64,000 nt of DNA from positions 198,831 to 262,830 of the forward strand of contig JAUJYN010000061.1 in assembly GCA_030737835.1 (NCBI GenBank). Direction: 5' to 3'. This DNA comes from Acorus gramineus (taxonomy: Eukaryota; Streptophyta; Magnoliopsida; Acorales; Acoraceae). Position numbers and translations under genes: made by a program. Each line of letters opens with the position of its first letter. The first letter of the stretch is position 1. The notes beneath the pieces are model-generated. The model was not told the DNA's origin, made no database searches, and saw only the letters and a list, made by a program, of their open reading frames with translations. Positions 1 through 10,204 of the stretch are shown here, in pieces.

Positions 1-1046
1 ATTGATGTCATGATCATCCCACATACGTTTGGCATCTCAACGTTGTTGCTCTTGAGTTTAAACTTCCGGAGGGTCTTCATTGTCCTCTCGTTGTTGCTCA
101 TCAGTTAGAACATTTTAAAAAAATATATATGCATCTATATTATATAATAATATAAACATTTTCAAGGAGAATCAAATCAAACATTATACGAATAATCAAA
201 TATATGATAAATCTATATTTTAGAAAATAATTGTGGATAATCTAGGCATATATTATATAAAATAATCTACCATTCTCATATATTCATCAAATATATGAGG
301 TGATATAAATATTTCATACATATGAACATTCATAAAAAAAGATGATAAATAAAGAAAAATATGTGAATAAAAATATGAAAGGCATGGATAAAAATCATAA
401 AGGAGATTCGTTAAGAGAAAAGAAGAAGAAATATTTACAATGTTAGAATAAAAGTCCATGAGAATCCCACCCATTTGGGTGGGATTTTGAAATGATTTTT
501 TCCTTTATATTTTTCTCTCAAAAGTCCACAAAAGTCAACAAGAATTCATCACTTATGAAAGTCTCCACAAATCTTGTTTAAATTGAATAACACATGACAA
601 AATGTCTACTATGAGAAGTCTCAATCGAATAATGCTGGACTTTTTGTTCACAAAATAATGTCTCAATTGAATAATACTGGACTTTATATCCATGAAATAA
701 TATCTCAATCGAATAACGTTGGACTTTTTGTTCATGAAATAATGTCTCAATCGAATAACGTTGATTTTTTGTCTATAAAATAATGTCTCAATCAAATAAC
801 GCTAGACTTTTTGTCCACAAAATAATGTCTCAATCGAATAACGCTGGACTTTTTATCCATGAACCAAAGTCCTGATTGAAAAACACCAGATTTATAAATC
901 CATGGATATGGATATTTTGTCCATGAAAATCCTAATTAACTACCGCTTAATTTTTTTTCATTCCCAAATCCAGTATCGAAGGTAGAGAAACAAGATATTG
1001 TCTTTGTGAATGTTGGATGATTGATTGTTGAGGAGGGTGTCAAGTA
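1..1046. other. AT-rich flank without a gene
   Basis: No reading frame here has recognisable protein similarity; the short ORFs at 253-474 and 553-795 are low complexity and lie in or near a tandem repeat. Apart from the 42-bp repeat at 612-863 I see nothing identifiable. Confidence 0.7.
612..863 (+). repeat. Tandem repeat, 42-bp unit, about six copies
   Basis: The unit AATAATGTCTCAATCGAATA plus about 22 bases recurs with starts at 654, 696, 738, 779 and 821, and a partial unit before 654. Spacing is 42 bp except one 41-bp step (a single-base deletion before 779). Units differ by a few substitutions. Because 42 is a multiple of three, a reading frame stays open on the minus strand; I regard that as accidental. 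Confidence 0.9.
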
Positions 1047-1316
1047 ACATGTGTTATATATGTGTCACTTTTAGCCTGCTGGTAACCGTTGGAGCATTCT
1101 GGCAGTTTTTCGTTTTTTTTTTCAGTTTTCGATCGGTACCGCTAATTTTTGGACTGTTAGCTATCGTCCTGAGTTAGAGGACTCCGATTGAAAATCCGAC
1201 TGCATATTTGGTGTCCTGGTGCCATTTTAAGCCTCTCACGAAAATTTCGTTGAATTCCGGTAACGTTTCCGAAATTTCGCAGTTCCGGGGCGTATCTGGG
1301 TTTTTAAGTCGCCCGC

Positions 1317-1350
1317 TATATAAGTGAAAGCAAAAAATATCCTGGCACTA
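1317..1350 (+). promoter_or_regulatory. Core promoter of family A unit (TATA box and probable start)
   Basis: TATATAAG at 1317-1324 is followed about 25 bases later by GGCACTATTCATCATC. The same TATA-like box and CACTATTCATC motif recur at the matching place in copies 3 (minus strand, near 13905), 4 (20460-20500), 5 (22825-22870) and 6 (25805-25850). Transcription probably starts at or near the CACTATT motif, followed by a pyrimidine-rich leader. The U3-like part is then under 300 bp, leaving more than 3 kb transcribed within the unit. Confidence 0.6.
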
Positions 1351-1641
1351 TTCATCATCCCCTACCTTGAGCCCTCTCTCTCCTCTCCTCCGTTTTTCTT
1401 CCGTTTGAGGCCCTTAGACCCCTCAAACCTTAAAAGTTAAAACCTAGGAAGTGTAGATCGGGTCCCGATCTACACCCCGGTGGTTTCAAATCCCTTTTCC
1501 GGCGAGTTTTGGCCGTCCTTCCGCCCTCTCTTCTCCTCTGTTTTGAGCCATCTCGGTGGTGGAGGTAGATCCGGGCGTTGGAAACCTTTTGGGAGAGGTT
1601 TCAGTGCGCGGAGAGCAACCGGATTTCCTTTCCTCCCCTTG
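1346..1641 (+). other. Putative leader exon of family A transcript
   Basis: From the probable start to CCCTTG|GTAAGC (GT at 1642-1643), a good plant 5' splice site. Matching donors occur in copies 4, 5 and 6 (near 20791, 23162 and 26131). There is no ATG in this leader in copy 1, so it would be untranslated. It holds the 25-nt palindrome at 1451-1475. Splicing is inferred from motifs only. Confidence 0.45.
1451..1475 (+). repeat. 25-nt near-perfect palindrome in the leader
   Basis: Arms GTGTAGATCGGG and CCCGATCTACAC are exact reverse complements around one base. It is also intact in copy 3 (13747-13771) and copy 6 (about 25941-25965), and degenerate in copy 4 (about 20597). Its place in the transcribed leader would suit an RNA dimerisation or packaging hairpin, but that is only an idea. 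Confidence 0.8.
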
Positions 1642-1679
1642 GTAAGCCTCTTTTTCCTCTCTTTCTTGCTTAGATGTAT

Positions 1680-2745
1680 GCTAGGAGGGTGGAAATGGGG
1701 TTGGGTAGAGGTTGGCGGCCGTGGGTGGCCGTCGGAGGGCTGTGGGAGGCGGTCGGGGGCTGTGGTGGTGGTCGGAGGTGGTGGAAGAGGAGCTCGGGCT
1801 GGCAGGCTGCTATCTCGGGCAGGGCAGTGGCGCAGAGTGGTGCAGGAGCAGTGGTTGGCGCGGGCGCGCGCGCGTGCGCGCGGGCGTGCACGCGTGCGTG
1901 CGCTCGGGCGGTGCTGGGGGCCAGCAGGGCTGGGCGTGCGCGCTGGGCAGGCTGGCAGGGTTAGCTCGGGTAGGCTGGGAGCAGGTGCACCAGTTTGCTG
2001 GGCGCGCGAGCGCGTGCGCGCGGGTGCGCGCGCGGGCGTGCGCTCGGGGGGTGCAGGGAGATGCATGCGGGTAGGCTAGCTGGGCTGTGCGCGCTGGCAG
2101 GCCGGGCGAGCAGGCTGGGCGCGCAGGTGTGCAGAGCAGGGGCGCTCGGGCATCAGGCGGGCAGTGCCCCGGGCGTGCAGGCGAGTGGTGCTCGGGCCAC
2201 TCGACGACGCGCGCAGGCAGGCAACGCGGGCAGCAGCGCGGGCAGGCTGGCAGGCGCGCGGGGTGCGTGCTGCCAGGTGCACTGGGCGCGTGTTGCGCGG
2301 GCGTGCGCGTGGACGCTGGGTGAGGGTCCCGGGTGCTGGGCGCTGGGTCGCGGGTACCGGGTTCTGGCCGAGGGTGCTGGGCGCTGGGCACCGCTGTGGG
2401 GCGTGCGCGCGAGGCGCTGGGCAGAGGCAGGCGTGCGCACGGGCGGAGCTGGCGGTGAGCGCGGGGTGCGCGCGGGGCGGAGCTGGCGGTGCGCGCGGGG
2501 CGTGCGGCGTGCTCGCGCGGTGTGCGCGGGGAGTGCGGGGGTGCGCGCGGGCTGCTGCGGCGGGGCGCAGTGGGCGCGGTGCACCGGGTGTCTCGGCTGC
2601 GGGTCCAGGGCGGCGGGCAGGGGCCCGGCGGCGCCTGGGCTCGCGGGCTGAGGCGCGGCGGCGCACCCGAGGGGTCGGGTGGCCGTGCGGGTGGTTGCCG
2701 GTGGTGCGGGAGTGTGCCGGAGTGCTCGGGCTAGCGTGCGTACGT
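1680..2745 (+). repeat. CpG-dense, low-complexity GC block of family A unit
   Basis: About 1 kb made of short imperfect motifs such as GGGCGCTGGGC, GTGCGCGCGGG and GGCAGGC, with alternating CG/CA runs. Long ORFs appear in several frames on both strands simply because stop codons are rare; they read as Arg/Ala/Gly/Cys-rich sequence and were not called as genes. Related blocks lie at about 6922-7590, 20930-21450, 23290-23900 and 26230-27090 in the other copies, with very different lengths and orders of motifs. Confidence 0.75.
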
Positions 2746-2857
2746 GCCATATGTACGTTTGCCCGAGTATGGGGTATTTTTGGAGTAGTTTAATGTATTG
2801 TTGGGTATTTTTGTGTGTTAGTGGATTTTACTCACCGTATAAATGCCTGTCATGCAG

Positions 2858-2893
2858 ATCTTGACGGACGGTCGCGCGACGACCCGGATTTCG
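2858..2893 (+). other. Putative 36-nt mini-exon, family A copy 1
   Basis: The segment lies between CATGCAG (acceptor) and GTGAGTGG (donor) and is exactly 36 nt in all five copies that keep it. In the frame joining the last exon it encodes LDGRSRDDPDF. The flanking introns are inferred. Confidence 0.55.
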
Positions 2894-3204
2894 GTGAGTG
2901 GGACAATCCAACCCAGTAGAGAGGTGTTATACACACTTGGGTGTATACCGACCTCTCCTGGGGCACCATGGATGGATATTGGCATGTGTAATATGTATTA
3001 CATGTGAGCATGATTTAATTGTAGAATGCATGTTACCCTAGACTTTGCATGTTAGGGACTTGCACCCTTAGGATATGTGTATGAGCCATGCAGCATGTCC
3101 CCTGGTTCCATGTTAGGAAGCCCGACCGATGCATGTGCCCTACTAGTTTATTTATTAAATTAAATGCTAGTAAATGTTAAATTGCATGTTATAGTGAATA
3201 TTAT

Positions 3205-3345
3205 AGGGGAGGGGCCTTGCGAGGACAGCGGTGAGACCCGGGTTAGGGTACACCGTGTTCCTTGTTTGGTTGTCGGGGTGTCCTATAACGGGAACTCACG
3301 CTGCCCTCCCGAGTTTCTTTCCCCCAATGATATTCCACCCTTGTT
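3205..3345 (+). repeat. Conserved family A module (single in copy 1, double in copies 2, 3 and 6)
   Basis: A block of about 130 bp beginning near GGGGCCTTGCGAGG and containing CCTTGTTTGGTTGTCGGG is present once in copies 1, 4 and 5, and twice in tandem, about 190 bp apart, in copy 2 (8040-8165 and 8230-8360), copy 6 (27545-27680 and 27735-27860) and inverted in copy 3. The duplication marks a subfamily. Confidence 0.75.
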
Positions 3346-3657
3346 ATAACCTTATGCATGTTCCCCGCATCGTAGTTATGCGCCCTGGTGGGTTATGAGG
3401 AATTCAGAACATTAGTGTTGTTATGATGTGTTGTCTGCGGATCCGAGTGGATCATATGCAATGGATAGGCTGTTCTGTTCCCTTCGTTGGATCTGTGTAG
3501 AGACTACCTCAGCGTTAGATAGGTTGTCCCGTGCAGGGGCTCCCAGTAGTAGGCGCCTCCTGATTTGGTAGAAGGACTGTGCTGAACGTGGGAGTGGCCA
3601 AACGACCTACGGAGTGGGGAGAGACTATCGGTGGACCAAGGGTGACCAACAGCCTAG

Positions 3658-4015
3658 TCAGTCCCAAGAGCCTATGTCACCCGTTGTAGGGTGAGGGTGA
3701 GGGTGTAGTGGGTTGGCGATGAGCGACCTGCTGGATTTGTCTATGGATGATTGTCAGTCCCAATATCCTATGTCACTCCTGTTGAGGGGTGAGGGTGAGG
3801 GTGTAGTAGGCTGGCGATAGCGACCTGCTGGATTGGTGTAGTTAGTCCCAATATCCTTGGTCACCCCTTGAGGGGTGAGGGTGAGGGTGAGGGTGTAGCG
3901 GGTTGGCGGAAGCGACCCGCTGGTTTTGTGTTGATTAGTCCCAATATCCTTGGTTACCCATTGAGGGTGAGGGTGAGGGTGTAGTGGGTTGGCGTTAGCG
4001 ACCCACTAGTTTGAG
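3658..4015 (+). repeat. Array of four G-rich hairpin units
   Basis: Each unit holds AGTCCCAATATCC, a GGGTGAGGGTGAGGGTG tract and a stem-loop of the form AGTGGGT-TGGCG-loop-CG-ACCCACT. Unit arms are at 3707-3713/3726-3732, 3805-3811/3823-3829, 3897-3903/3915-3921 and 3983-3989/4001-4007. The third unit has AGCGGGT against ACCCGCT, so both arms changed together. Unit number varies between copies (two in copies 2, 3 and 6). Confidence 0.8.
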
Positions 4016-4155
4016 GAATTGTTGTTATTTGTGGCTATGGTAATGTGGTTGTGGATGTTAAGAACTATCTGGTGGTGGTCAATATTGTCTGTGATGCATG
4101 GGTTGTGCCGTTCACTGAGCGTGTGGCTCACCCCTCGCACAATATTTTTCTTCAG

Positions 4156-4208
4156 TGTCATCTGAGTCGGATCTGGAGGAGGAGCTCCCCGAGGGACTTC
4201 ATCAGTAG
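4156..4208 (+). other. Putative last exon of family A with acidic tail and conserved TAG
   Basis: After TTTTTCTTCAG (acceptor) the frame reads SSESDLEEELPEGLHQ and stops at TAG (4206-4208). Other copies keep the same frame and the same Gln-TAG end: copy 2 near 9009-9072, copy 5 near 25165-25218, copy 6 near 28512-28575 and the distal part of copy 4 near 29131-29183. Copy 3 has an internal stop. Lengths differ by multiples of three. No upstream ATG was identified, so coding is a hypothesis. Confidence 0.45.
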
Positions 4209-4584
4209 CGGAGTAGCGCCACGTCCCGCGAGTATCAGAGGCTATCAGCATCCCTTGTGCCTGTATGTATTATTTTCCGTGCTTGGGCACGTGTTTGTGT
4301 TGTATTTGGATGTCTTTTTATGTATATTGGCTCTCACAGGACATGTGATTATGTATGGAGTCTGTAGTGTGTTTTGATTACAGATTCAGTCTTTAGCTTC
4401 CGCATTTGGTGTATATATCATGTCAGCCCTGCTTTTGTTGTCTGTGTGTCATTCTGGCTGCTTGTGTATGATATTATTGACCTCCTGTGTAGATTCTGAT
4501 ATTTTATATACACTTGCCGCGTCTCGGGGACGCCCGGGGCGTGACAACATGAGGCTGAACATTGTGCTTAGCATTGGGCTCAAG

Positions 4585-5424
4585 TAGGCCTGTCAACGGG
4601 TTGAGTCCAGACCCGGACCCGACCCGACCGGACCCGATTACACGTGTAATATACCCGACCCGATTTGGACCCGACCCGAGTTGGACCCGACCCGGCGGAC
4701 CCGAACAAACAAACGGGTCGGGTCTGGGTCCACCCCGCCCTGACCCGTTGGACCTAAGACCTGATTATTTTATTAAAATATGCTCATATATTATAAGACC
4801 ATTAGTATTAGTTGATACATAATTTTATTTCTTACTTAACTTATTTTTGTATCTACAAGTTCATAAATCATAATCATAACAAGCCTATAAATCGGTTTGT
4901 TTTGGACAATTAACTTATTAGCTTTTGAATTTGTATGATTAATTAGTTTGTTGCATGATTTATGTTTATCATTTAGGTTAATATGTTAGTGTTTATTGTT
5001 TTGAATGTTGTTTAGGTTAATATTGTTTTGAATGTTGTTTAGGTTAGTTATGTTTATTATTTAAGTTAATATATTTTTTATGTTAGTGATTATTGTTTTG
5101 GATGTTGTTTAATAATTCATTTACTTCTTTTGAATTGTATAAAATTATATTCAAACATAGTCTCATTAACAATAATGTTTTATTACAAAAAATTTCAAAT
5201 AGAATGATAAGGCAAACAAATACATGAGCTCTTCTTTTTTTTTTTTTTTTTACCCAACCACCGGGTCGGGTCGGACCCGGACCCGACCCGGGTCCGACGG
5301 GTCCGGGTCCACATTTCCCCGGACCCGCCGGATCCTAGGTTGGACCCGGACCTGCCGGGTCCTGTCACGGGTCGGGTCCGGGTCCACCCCGACCCGACCC
5401 GGACCCGACCCGTTGACAGGCCTA
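4585..5424 (+). mobile_element. Non-autonomous hAT element (840 bp)
   Basis: The ends TAGGCCTGTCAACGGGT and ACCCGTTGACAGGCCTA are inverted repeats, and an 8-bp duplication GGCTCAAG lies on both sides (4577-4584 and 5425-5432), diagnostic of hAT transposition. Subterminal regions are packed with GACCCG/CGGGTC repeats on opposite strands, probably transposase-binding repeats. The interior is AT-rich with imperfect copies of TTGTTTTGAATGTTGTTTAG around 4990-5115. No transposase is encoded. A relative with the same ends lies at 58754-60106. Confidence 0.9.
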
Positions 5425-5432
5425 GGCTCAAG

Positions 5433-6310
5433 TGGGCTGATGAGGATTATTTGCAACATATTTCGAGGGGGCTTCTCCAATTTGTCATCCCGGTGAACAT
5501 TGCACAAACCCTTACTGCTCGAAATTGAGCGGGCTATTCATTCATGGAGGCCAGTTATCAAGTAGGACATTATGAAAGCTTTCCAGGATTTTCACATTTT
5601 GGTGACTTCCATGGTCGTGGGGACTTACCTATAAGTAGGTTGACGGGAAATCATGTTTGCCTAAATAGATCGAACAAAACCGGACTAGGCCATGAGGAGA
5701 GGCACTCTTACAGCCTTTTGAGGAGAAATAATATAACATATTGTTGGGACAGCGGAGCTCTAGGACTAGTCTCATGTCTAAGCCCACAAGGACATCGCTA
5801 TGAGGCCCATTGCCTAGTAGACTTGATTGGTCGGCGTCTCCGGTATATCCACATTCAGTTGGGCCTGCTTTATCTAGAACGGCTGCCAAGGCATGTGCTC
5901 AACCCGGCAAGAGGATTGACAAGATTCCGTGTGATCTGCTTTAAAAGGCGCTACGTAGCCAAGTGGGAAATTCCGTAAAATATTCATTCGCGTGGCGCGT
6001 CCCGATGAATATTCTCTAATGCACAATATCTTTTCAAATCAGCAGAAACGATTACGCTCATTTATTTTCTTCTCCCATAAAAAAGAAGGATTCCCAAGAA
6101 AACAGAGTATATTATCGAGTCTCCATCAATACACATCATTCTCTAAGAGAACCCTAGAGTCCTTACTAACTTGAGCGCAGAGCCCTTTGACAGGCACCAC
6201 ACTGGTGTCAAAAGGTTTCCTTCTCCAAGTTTGACTGTCAGATAACCGGATCAACATACACCAGAGGAGCTCCACCTCATCAACGGCCTGTGTGCATCAC
6301 ATAACATACA
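5433..6310 (+). mobile_element. Degenerate LTR remnant of another Tat-type retrotransposon
   Basis: The part at about 6130-6300 (CCCTAGAGTCC, TACTAACTTGAGCG, GGCACCACAC, then a SNP-rich tail) resembles the transcribed end of many plant Ty3/gypsy Tat-type LTRs. A 144-residue ORF at 5544-5978 and its antisense counterpart match nothing I recognise and are probably chance. The hAT element at 4585 inserted close to its left edge. No boundaries or TSD were found. Confidence 0.45.
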
Positions 6311-6921
6311 ACATCGACGAATTATTTATCACTAAGAGAGATATAACGACGGCCTTTATTGTCACTTGGAAGTCTGTCGCCGAATGGCTATGACGACAGA
6401 TTTAGTCCATCATATAAGGTTTTTTTTCGTTGTGATGAATCATATACTAAATCAAGAAAAGTAAAGATTTCATGAATGACTGTTGGAATGATCGAGTATA
6501 TTAGCATCATAAAAACGTATTATGTTTCTCAGTTTTAAAATTTAGTGGCAGTAAGAAATAAAATCAAATAGAGAATTTAGAAAATCTTACAATTGAATTG
6601 AATCAAGACAAGATCCAGCCCATCTAGCTCGTACACCAGTTTTTACAGGGACTCGCGTGGAGTTTAGTTTCATTGATGTATCCTTTAAGGAAAGTGTTAA
6701 CGCTTTGTCCCATGTCAAGCCCTGAATATAATGTGCATTAAGATTTTTTCAAACATAATATATATGATTTAATGATGTATATATTAATATATATTGTTAT
6801 AATAGATGAAATATATTTATATGAACTCATTTATAAAAAATGTATAAAAAATTCTAACGAGGTATATGCCTCATTACAATGAGTGTAGGTGGTTAAACCC
6901 CCCGTTTGCCAATTAACATAT
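6311..6921. other. AT-rich DNA, nothing recognised
   Basis: No ORF, repeat or element boundary could be supported between the LTR remnant and the start of the truncated family A copy. Confidence 0.6.
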
Positions 6922-9406
6922 GGCCGTTGGCGGCGGTGGGGTGGTGGTCGGAGGCCATTGGTGGCCGGAGGAGTGGTGGTGGAGGTGCTCGGGCATGGGG
7001 GTTGCTATGTCGGGCAGGGCAGCAGCACAGGCAGCAGCAGCAGCTGGCAGGGGCGCGCGCGCGCGGGTGGCGCTGGGCGCTGGGCGCTGAGCACTGGGCG
7101 CCGGCGCTGGGCGCTAGGCGCTGGGCGCGGGTGCTGGGCACTGGGCGCTGGCGGGCGTAGTCGGGCGCGCAGTCGCGCGCGGGTGCGTGCGCGCAGGTGC
7201 GCGGGTGCGCGCGGAGTGGTCGCACGGGTGCGTGCGGGTGTTGGCGCGAGCGGGGGTGTGTGCGGGTGCGCGCGGGCGTGCGCGCGAGCGGGCAGGGCGC
7301 CTGGGCACTGTGCCTGGGTGCTGGGCAGGGCTCCTGGGCGCGGTGCTGGGGACCAGTGCGCGCGGTGCTGGGGACCAGTGCGTGCGCGTGCTGGGGCGTG
7401 CGTGCAGTGCGCGCGTGCGGGCAGGCGTGCGGCAGTGCGCCGGTGGTGTCCGGGTGTGCGGGCTGGGCTCGGCAGTGCGTCTGGGCGCGCGGGCCGGGGC
7501 TCGGCTGTGCGCCCGAGGCGGGTGGCCGTGTGTGCGGTTGCCCGGTGGGTTCGGGAGTGAGTCGGGGTGCTCGGGCTAGCGTGCGTGCGGGTCGTATGCG
7601 CGTTTGCCCGAGTGTTGGGTGTTTGATTTTGGGATTTTGTGTATTTTGGGGTATTTGTGGATTATACTCACCAGTTGATACCCTGTCTTGCAGATCTCGA
7701 CGGACGGTCGCACGTCGACCCGACTTCCGGTGAGTGGGACAATCCAACCCAGTAGAGAGGCGTTATACGCGTTTGGGCGTATACCGACCTCTCCTGGGGC
7801 TCCATGGATTGATATTAACCGTTGTAATGTATATTTCATGCGAGCATGATTTAAATGTAGAATGCATGTTACCCTAGACTTTTCGTGTTAGGGACTTGCA
7901 CCCTTAGGATATGTGTATGAGCCATGCATCATGTCCCCCTGTTCTCATGCTATGAAGCCTTGGCCTATGCATGTGTCATACTAGTTTATTTATTAAATTA
8001 AATGCTAGTATATGTTTAAATTGCATGCCTTAGATAATATTATAGGGAGGAGCCTTGCGAGGTCAACATTGAGACCCGTGTTAGGGTACTCCGTGTTCCT
8101 TGTTTGGTTGTCGGGATGTCCTGTATCGGGACCTCATGCTGCCCTCCCAAGGTTCTCGTCCCAATAATATTACATCTCTAATTGATAATAATGGTTTACC
8201 CCTTGTATGATTATTAGCATCTTAGTGAATATTATAGGGAGGGGCCCTGCGAGGACAGCGGTGAGACCCGGGCTAGGGTGCTCCGTGTTCCTTGTTTGGT
8301 TGTCGGGGTGTCCTATATCGGGAACTCACGCTGCTCTCCCAAGTTTCTTTCCCCAATGATATTCCACCCTTGCTAATTATTGTGTATGTTCCCCGCATAT
8401 TGGTTATGCGCCTTGGAGGAATTCTGAGGAATTCAGGACATTAGAGTTGTAGAGATGCGTTGTCGGCGGATCCGAGTGGATCATATGCGTATGGATAGGC
8501 TGTTCTATCCCTTCGTTGGATCCGGTAGAGGCTGTCCCAGGATTAGAAAGGCCGTCCCTTCCGAGGGCTCCCATCAGTAGGCGCCTCCCGATATTTGTGA
8601 CGGACTGTGCTGAAGTTGTGGGTGATAGCCAAGCGGCCTACGGAGTGGAGGAGAGACTATCGGTGGACCAAGGGTGACCAACAGCCTAGTCAGTCCCAAA
8701 ATCCTATGTCACCGGTGGTAGGGTGAGGGTGAGGGTGTAGTGGGTTGGCGATGAGCGACCCACTGGAGTTGTGATTGGATGATTATCAGTCCCAAAATCC
8801 TATGTCACCCATTGAAGGGTGAGGGTGAGGGTGTAGTGGGTTGGCGATTGAGCGACCCACTAGTTTGTGTAATTGTTACCATTTTGTGGTTGTTAATAAG
8901 AGATTGTGGATTAGTAAGATCTGAATTGTGGTCGATATTGTCTGTGATGCATGGGTTGTGCTGTTCACTGAGCGTGTGGCTCACCCCTCGCATATGTTTT
9001 TCCCCAGTTGCCACTGAGCCTGAGCTGGAGCCGGAGCAGCAGTTGGAGATTTCCGAGGGATTCCTTCAGTAGCGGAGCAGCGCTACGTTCTGTGAGTGCC
9101 AGAGGCTATCAGCATCCCTTCTTGACTGTATGTATTTTATTTCCGTGCTTGGCACGCGTCTGTATATATTCAGTTGTATTTGTATATATTGGCTCTCACA
9201 GGACAGATGATTGTGTATCGAGTCTGTAGTATGTTTATTTACAGATTCAGTCTTTTGCTTCCGCATTTGGTGTATGTATCATGTCAGCCCCTTTGTTGTC
9301 TTTGTGTCATTCTGGTTGTTTGTGTATGATATATTATTGACCTCCTGTGTAGATTCTGATATTTTATATACACTTGCCGCGTACCGGGGACGCCCGGGGC
9401 GTGACA
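6922..9406 (+). mobile_element. Family A insertion, copy 2 (5' truncated)
   Basis: Similarity begins inside the GC block (GGCCGTTGGCGGCGGTGG near 6925) and runs to the family end GGGGCGTGACA at 9406. The promoter, leader and first donor are missing, so no TSD can be tested. It keeps the mini-exon (7694-7729), the doubled module (8040-8360), two G-rich hairpin units (8692-8866) and the acidic last exon ending at TAG (9070-9072). It groups with copies 1, 3 and 6. Confidence 0.8.
7694..7729 (+). other. Putative 36-nt mini-exon, family A copy 2
   Basis: Flanked by CTTGCAG and GTGAGTGG, again exactly 36 nt. In the frame of the acidic exon it reads LDGRSHVDPTS. Confidence 0.5.
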
Positions 9407-10204
9407 CACGTGTCCAGCTACCATCCCATCACATTCACTCCCACCCACCATCCTCGAATACCCATTATTTCGTTATCATCTCTCTCACTCGACTCCCTTT
9501 GCAACCAAATGAAAACCCTAGCTTTGTCTCTCTACGATTCACCATGAACACCTTGTGAGAGCTTGAGCACGTGTAGATCGAAGTTCGGGCATTTCGACGA
9601 TCAGGATTGTTCTGTGGCTCCCCATCAAGCTAAGACTCACACCCCTAATCGCAATGATTCACATGTGAAACATTCGTTTTTTGGCGATCTTATTTTGAAG
9701 ATGATAAATATTCATGTGAATCCCCTGCTCGATTTGAAAAAAATCATGGTGAATAATAACATTATGGTTAGGTTAGAACATTTTGGTTCATCTCGTAGAG
9801 CTGATGATGTACCTTCTATGATGTTCTCCTGCGCATATGAATGTTTGATTGTACACCATAAACTAAGTTGAATACATTTGGTTTGATACAAGGATTAAAC
9901 CCTTTTTCTTAATTTTGATTTTCAGTTTTAAATATCATGTCAAATGATAAAACACCACATTTACATTTTAAATAGATTTGGGGAACACTCTCAGAGATAC
10001 TTGGAAAGCATGATAACCTGGAGAGCCTTATAATGCCCAATTTTTACCAATAAGAGTGATATGTAAATCCCCCAAACCCAACTTGTTCATGCTTGCTTTT
10101 CCCCTTATAATGCCCAATTTTCACTAGATTCATATTGGCAATATAATTTGTTAATAATTCTCAGTCATTTTATTAGACAAAAAAAATATTTTAATTTATT
10201 ACTA
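9407..10204. other. No recognised gene; unassigned 102-codon ORF at 9563-9871
   Basis: The ORF at 9563-9871 (+) has no recognisable domain, no relative in the window and no clear promoter. A short motif CTTATAATGCCCAATTTT occurs twice (about 10028 and 10107). The stretch is otherwise anonymous. Confidence 0.4.

Larger units (their letters stand above)
1052..4546 (+). mobile_element. Family A LTR-only insertion, copy 1 (solo LTR-like, 3495 bp)
   Basis: The unit starts TGTTATATATGTGTCAC and ends GGGGCGTGACA (TG...CA) and is flanked by a perfect 5-bp direct repeat ACATG (1047-1051 and 4547-4551), the target-site duplication expected of an LTR retrotransposon. No primer-binding site, gag or pol lies inside, so it is best read as a solo LTR, the product of recombination between two LTRs. 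At 3.5 kb it is very long for an LTR. The plus orientation follows from a TATA box 265 bp from the 5' end and ordered splice-like signals. Five other copies lie in the window. An alternative is a self-contained non-autonomous element that only mimics an LTR. Confidence 0.85.

Noticed and set aside
1480-2793. Long Arg/Ala/Gly/Cys-rich ORFs on both strands of the GC block (and likewise at 6889-7747, 20820-21534, 22982-23946 and 26172-27262)
   Set aside because: They overlap in several frames on both strands, differ in frame and length between copies and follow from the rarity of stop codons in GC-rich repeats.
3690-4000. Telomere-like repeats
   Set aside because: The unit is GGGTGA, not the plant TTTAGGG, and it is embedded in the family A array.
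9563-9871. 102-codon ORF as a gene
   Set aside because: No domain, no relative and no clear promoter; mentioned only as an unassigned ORF.
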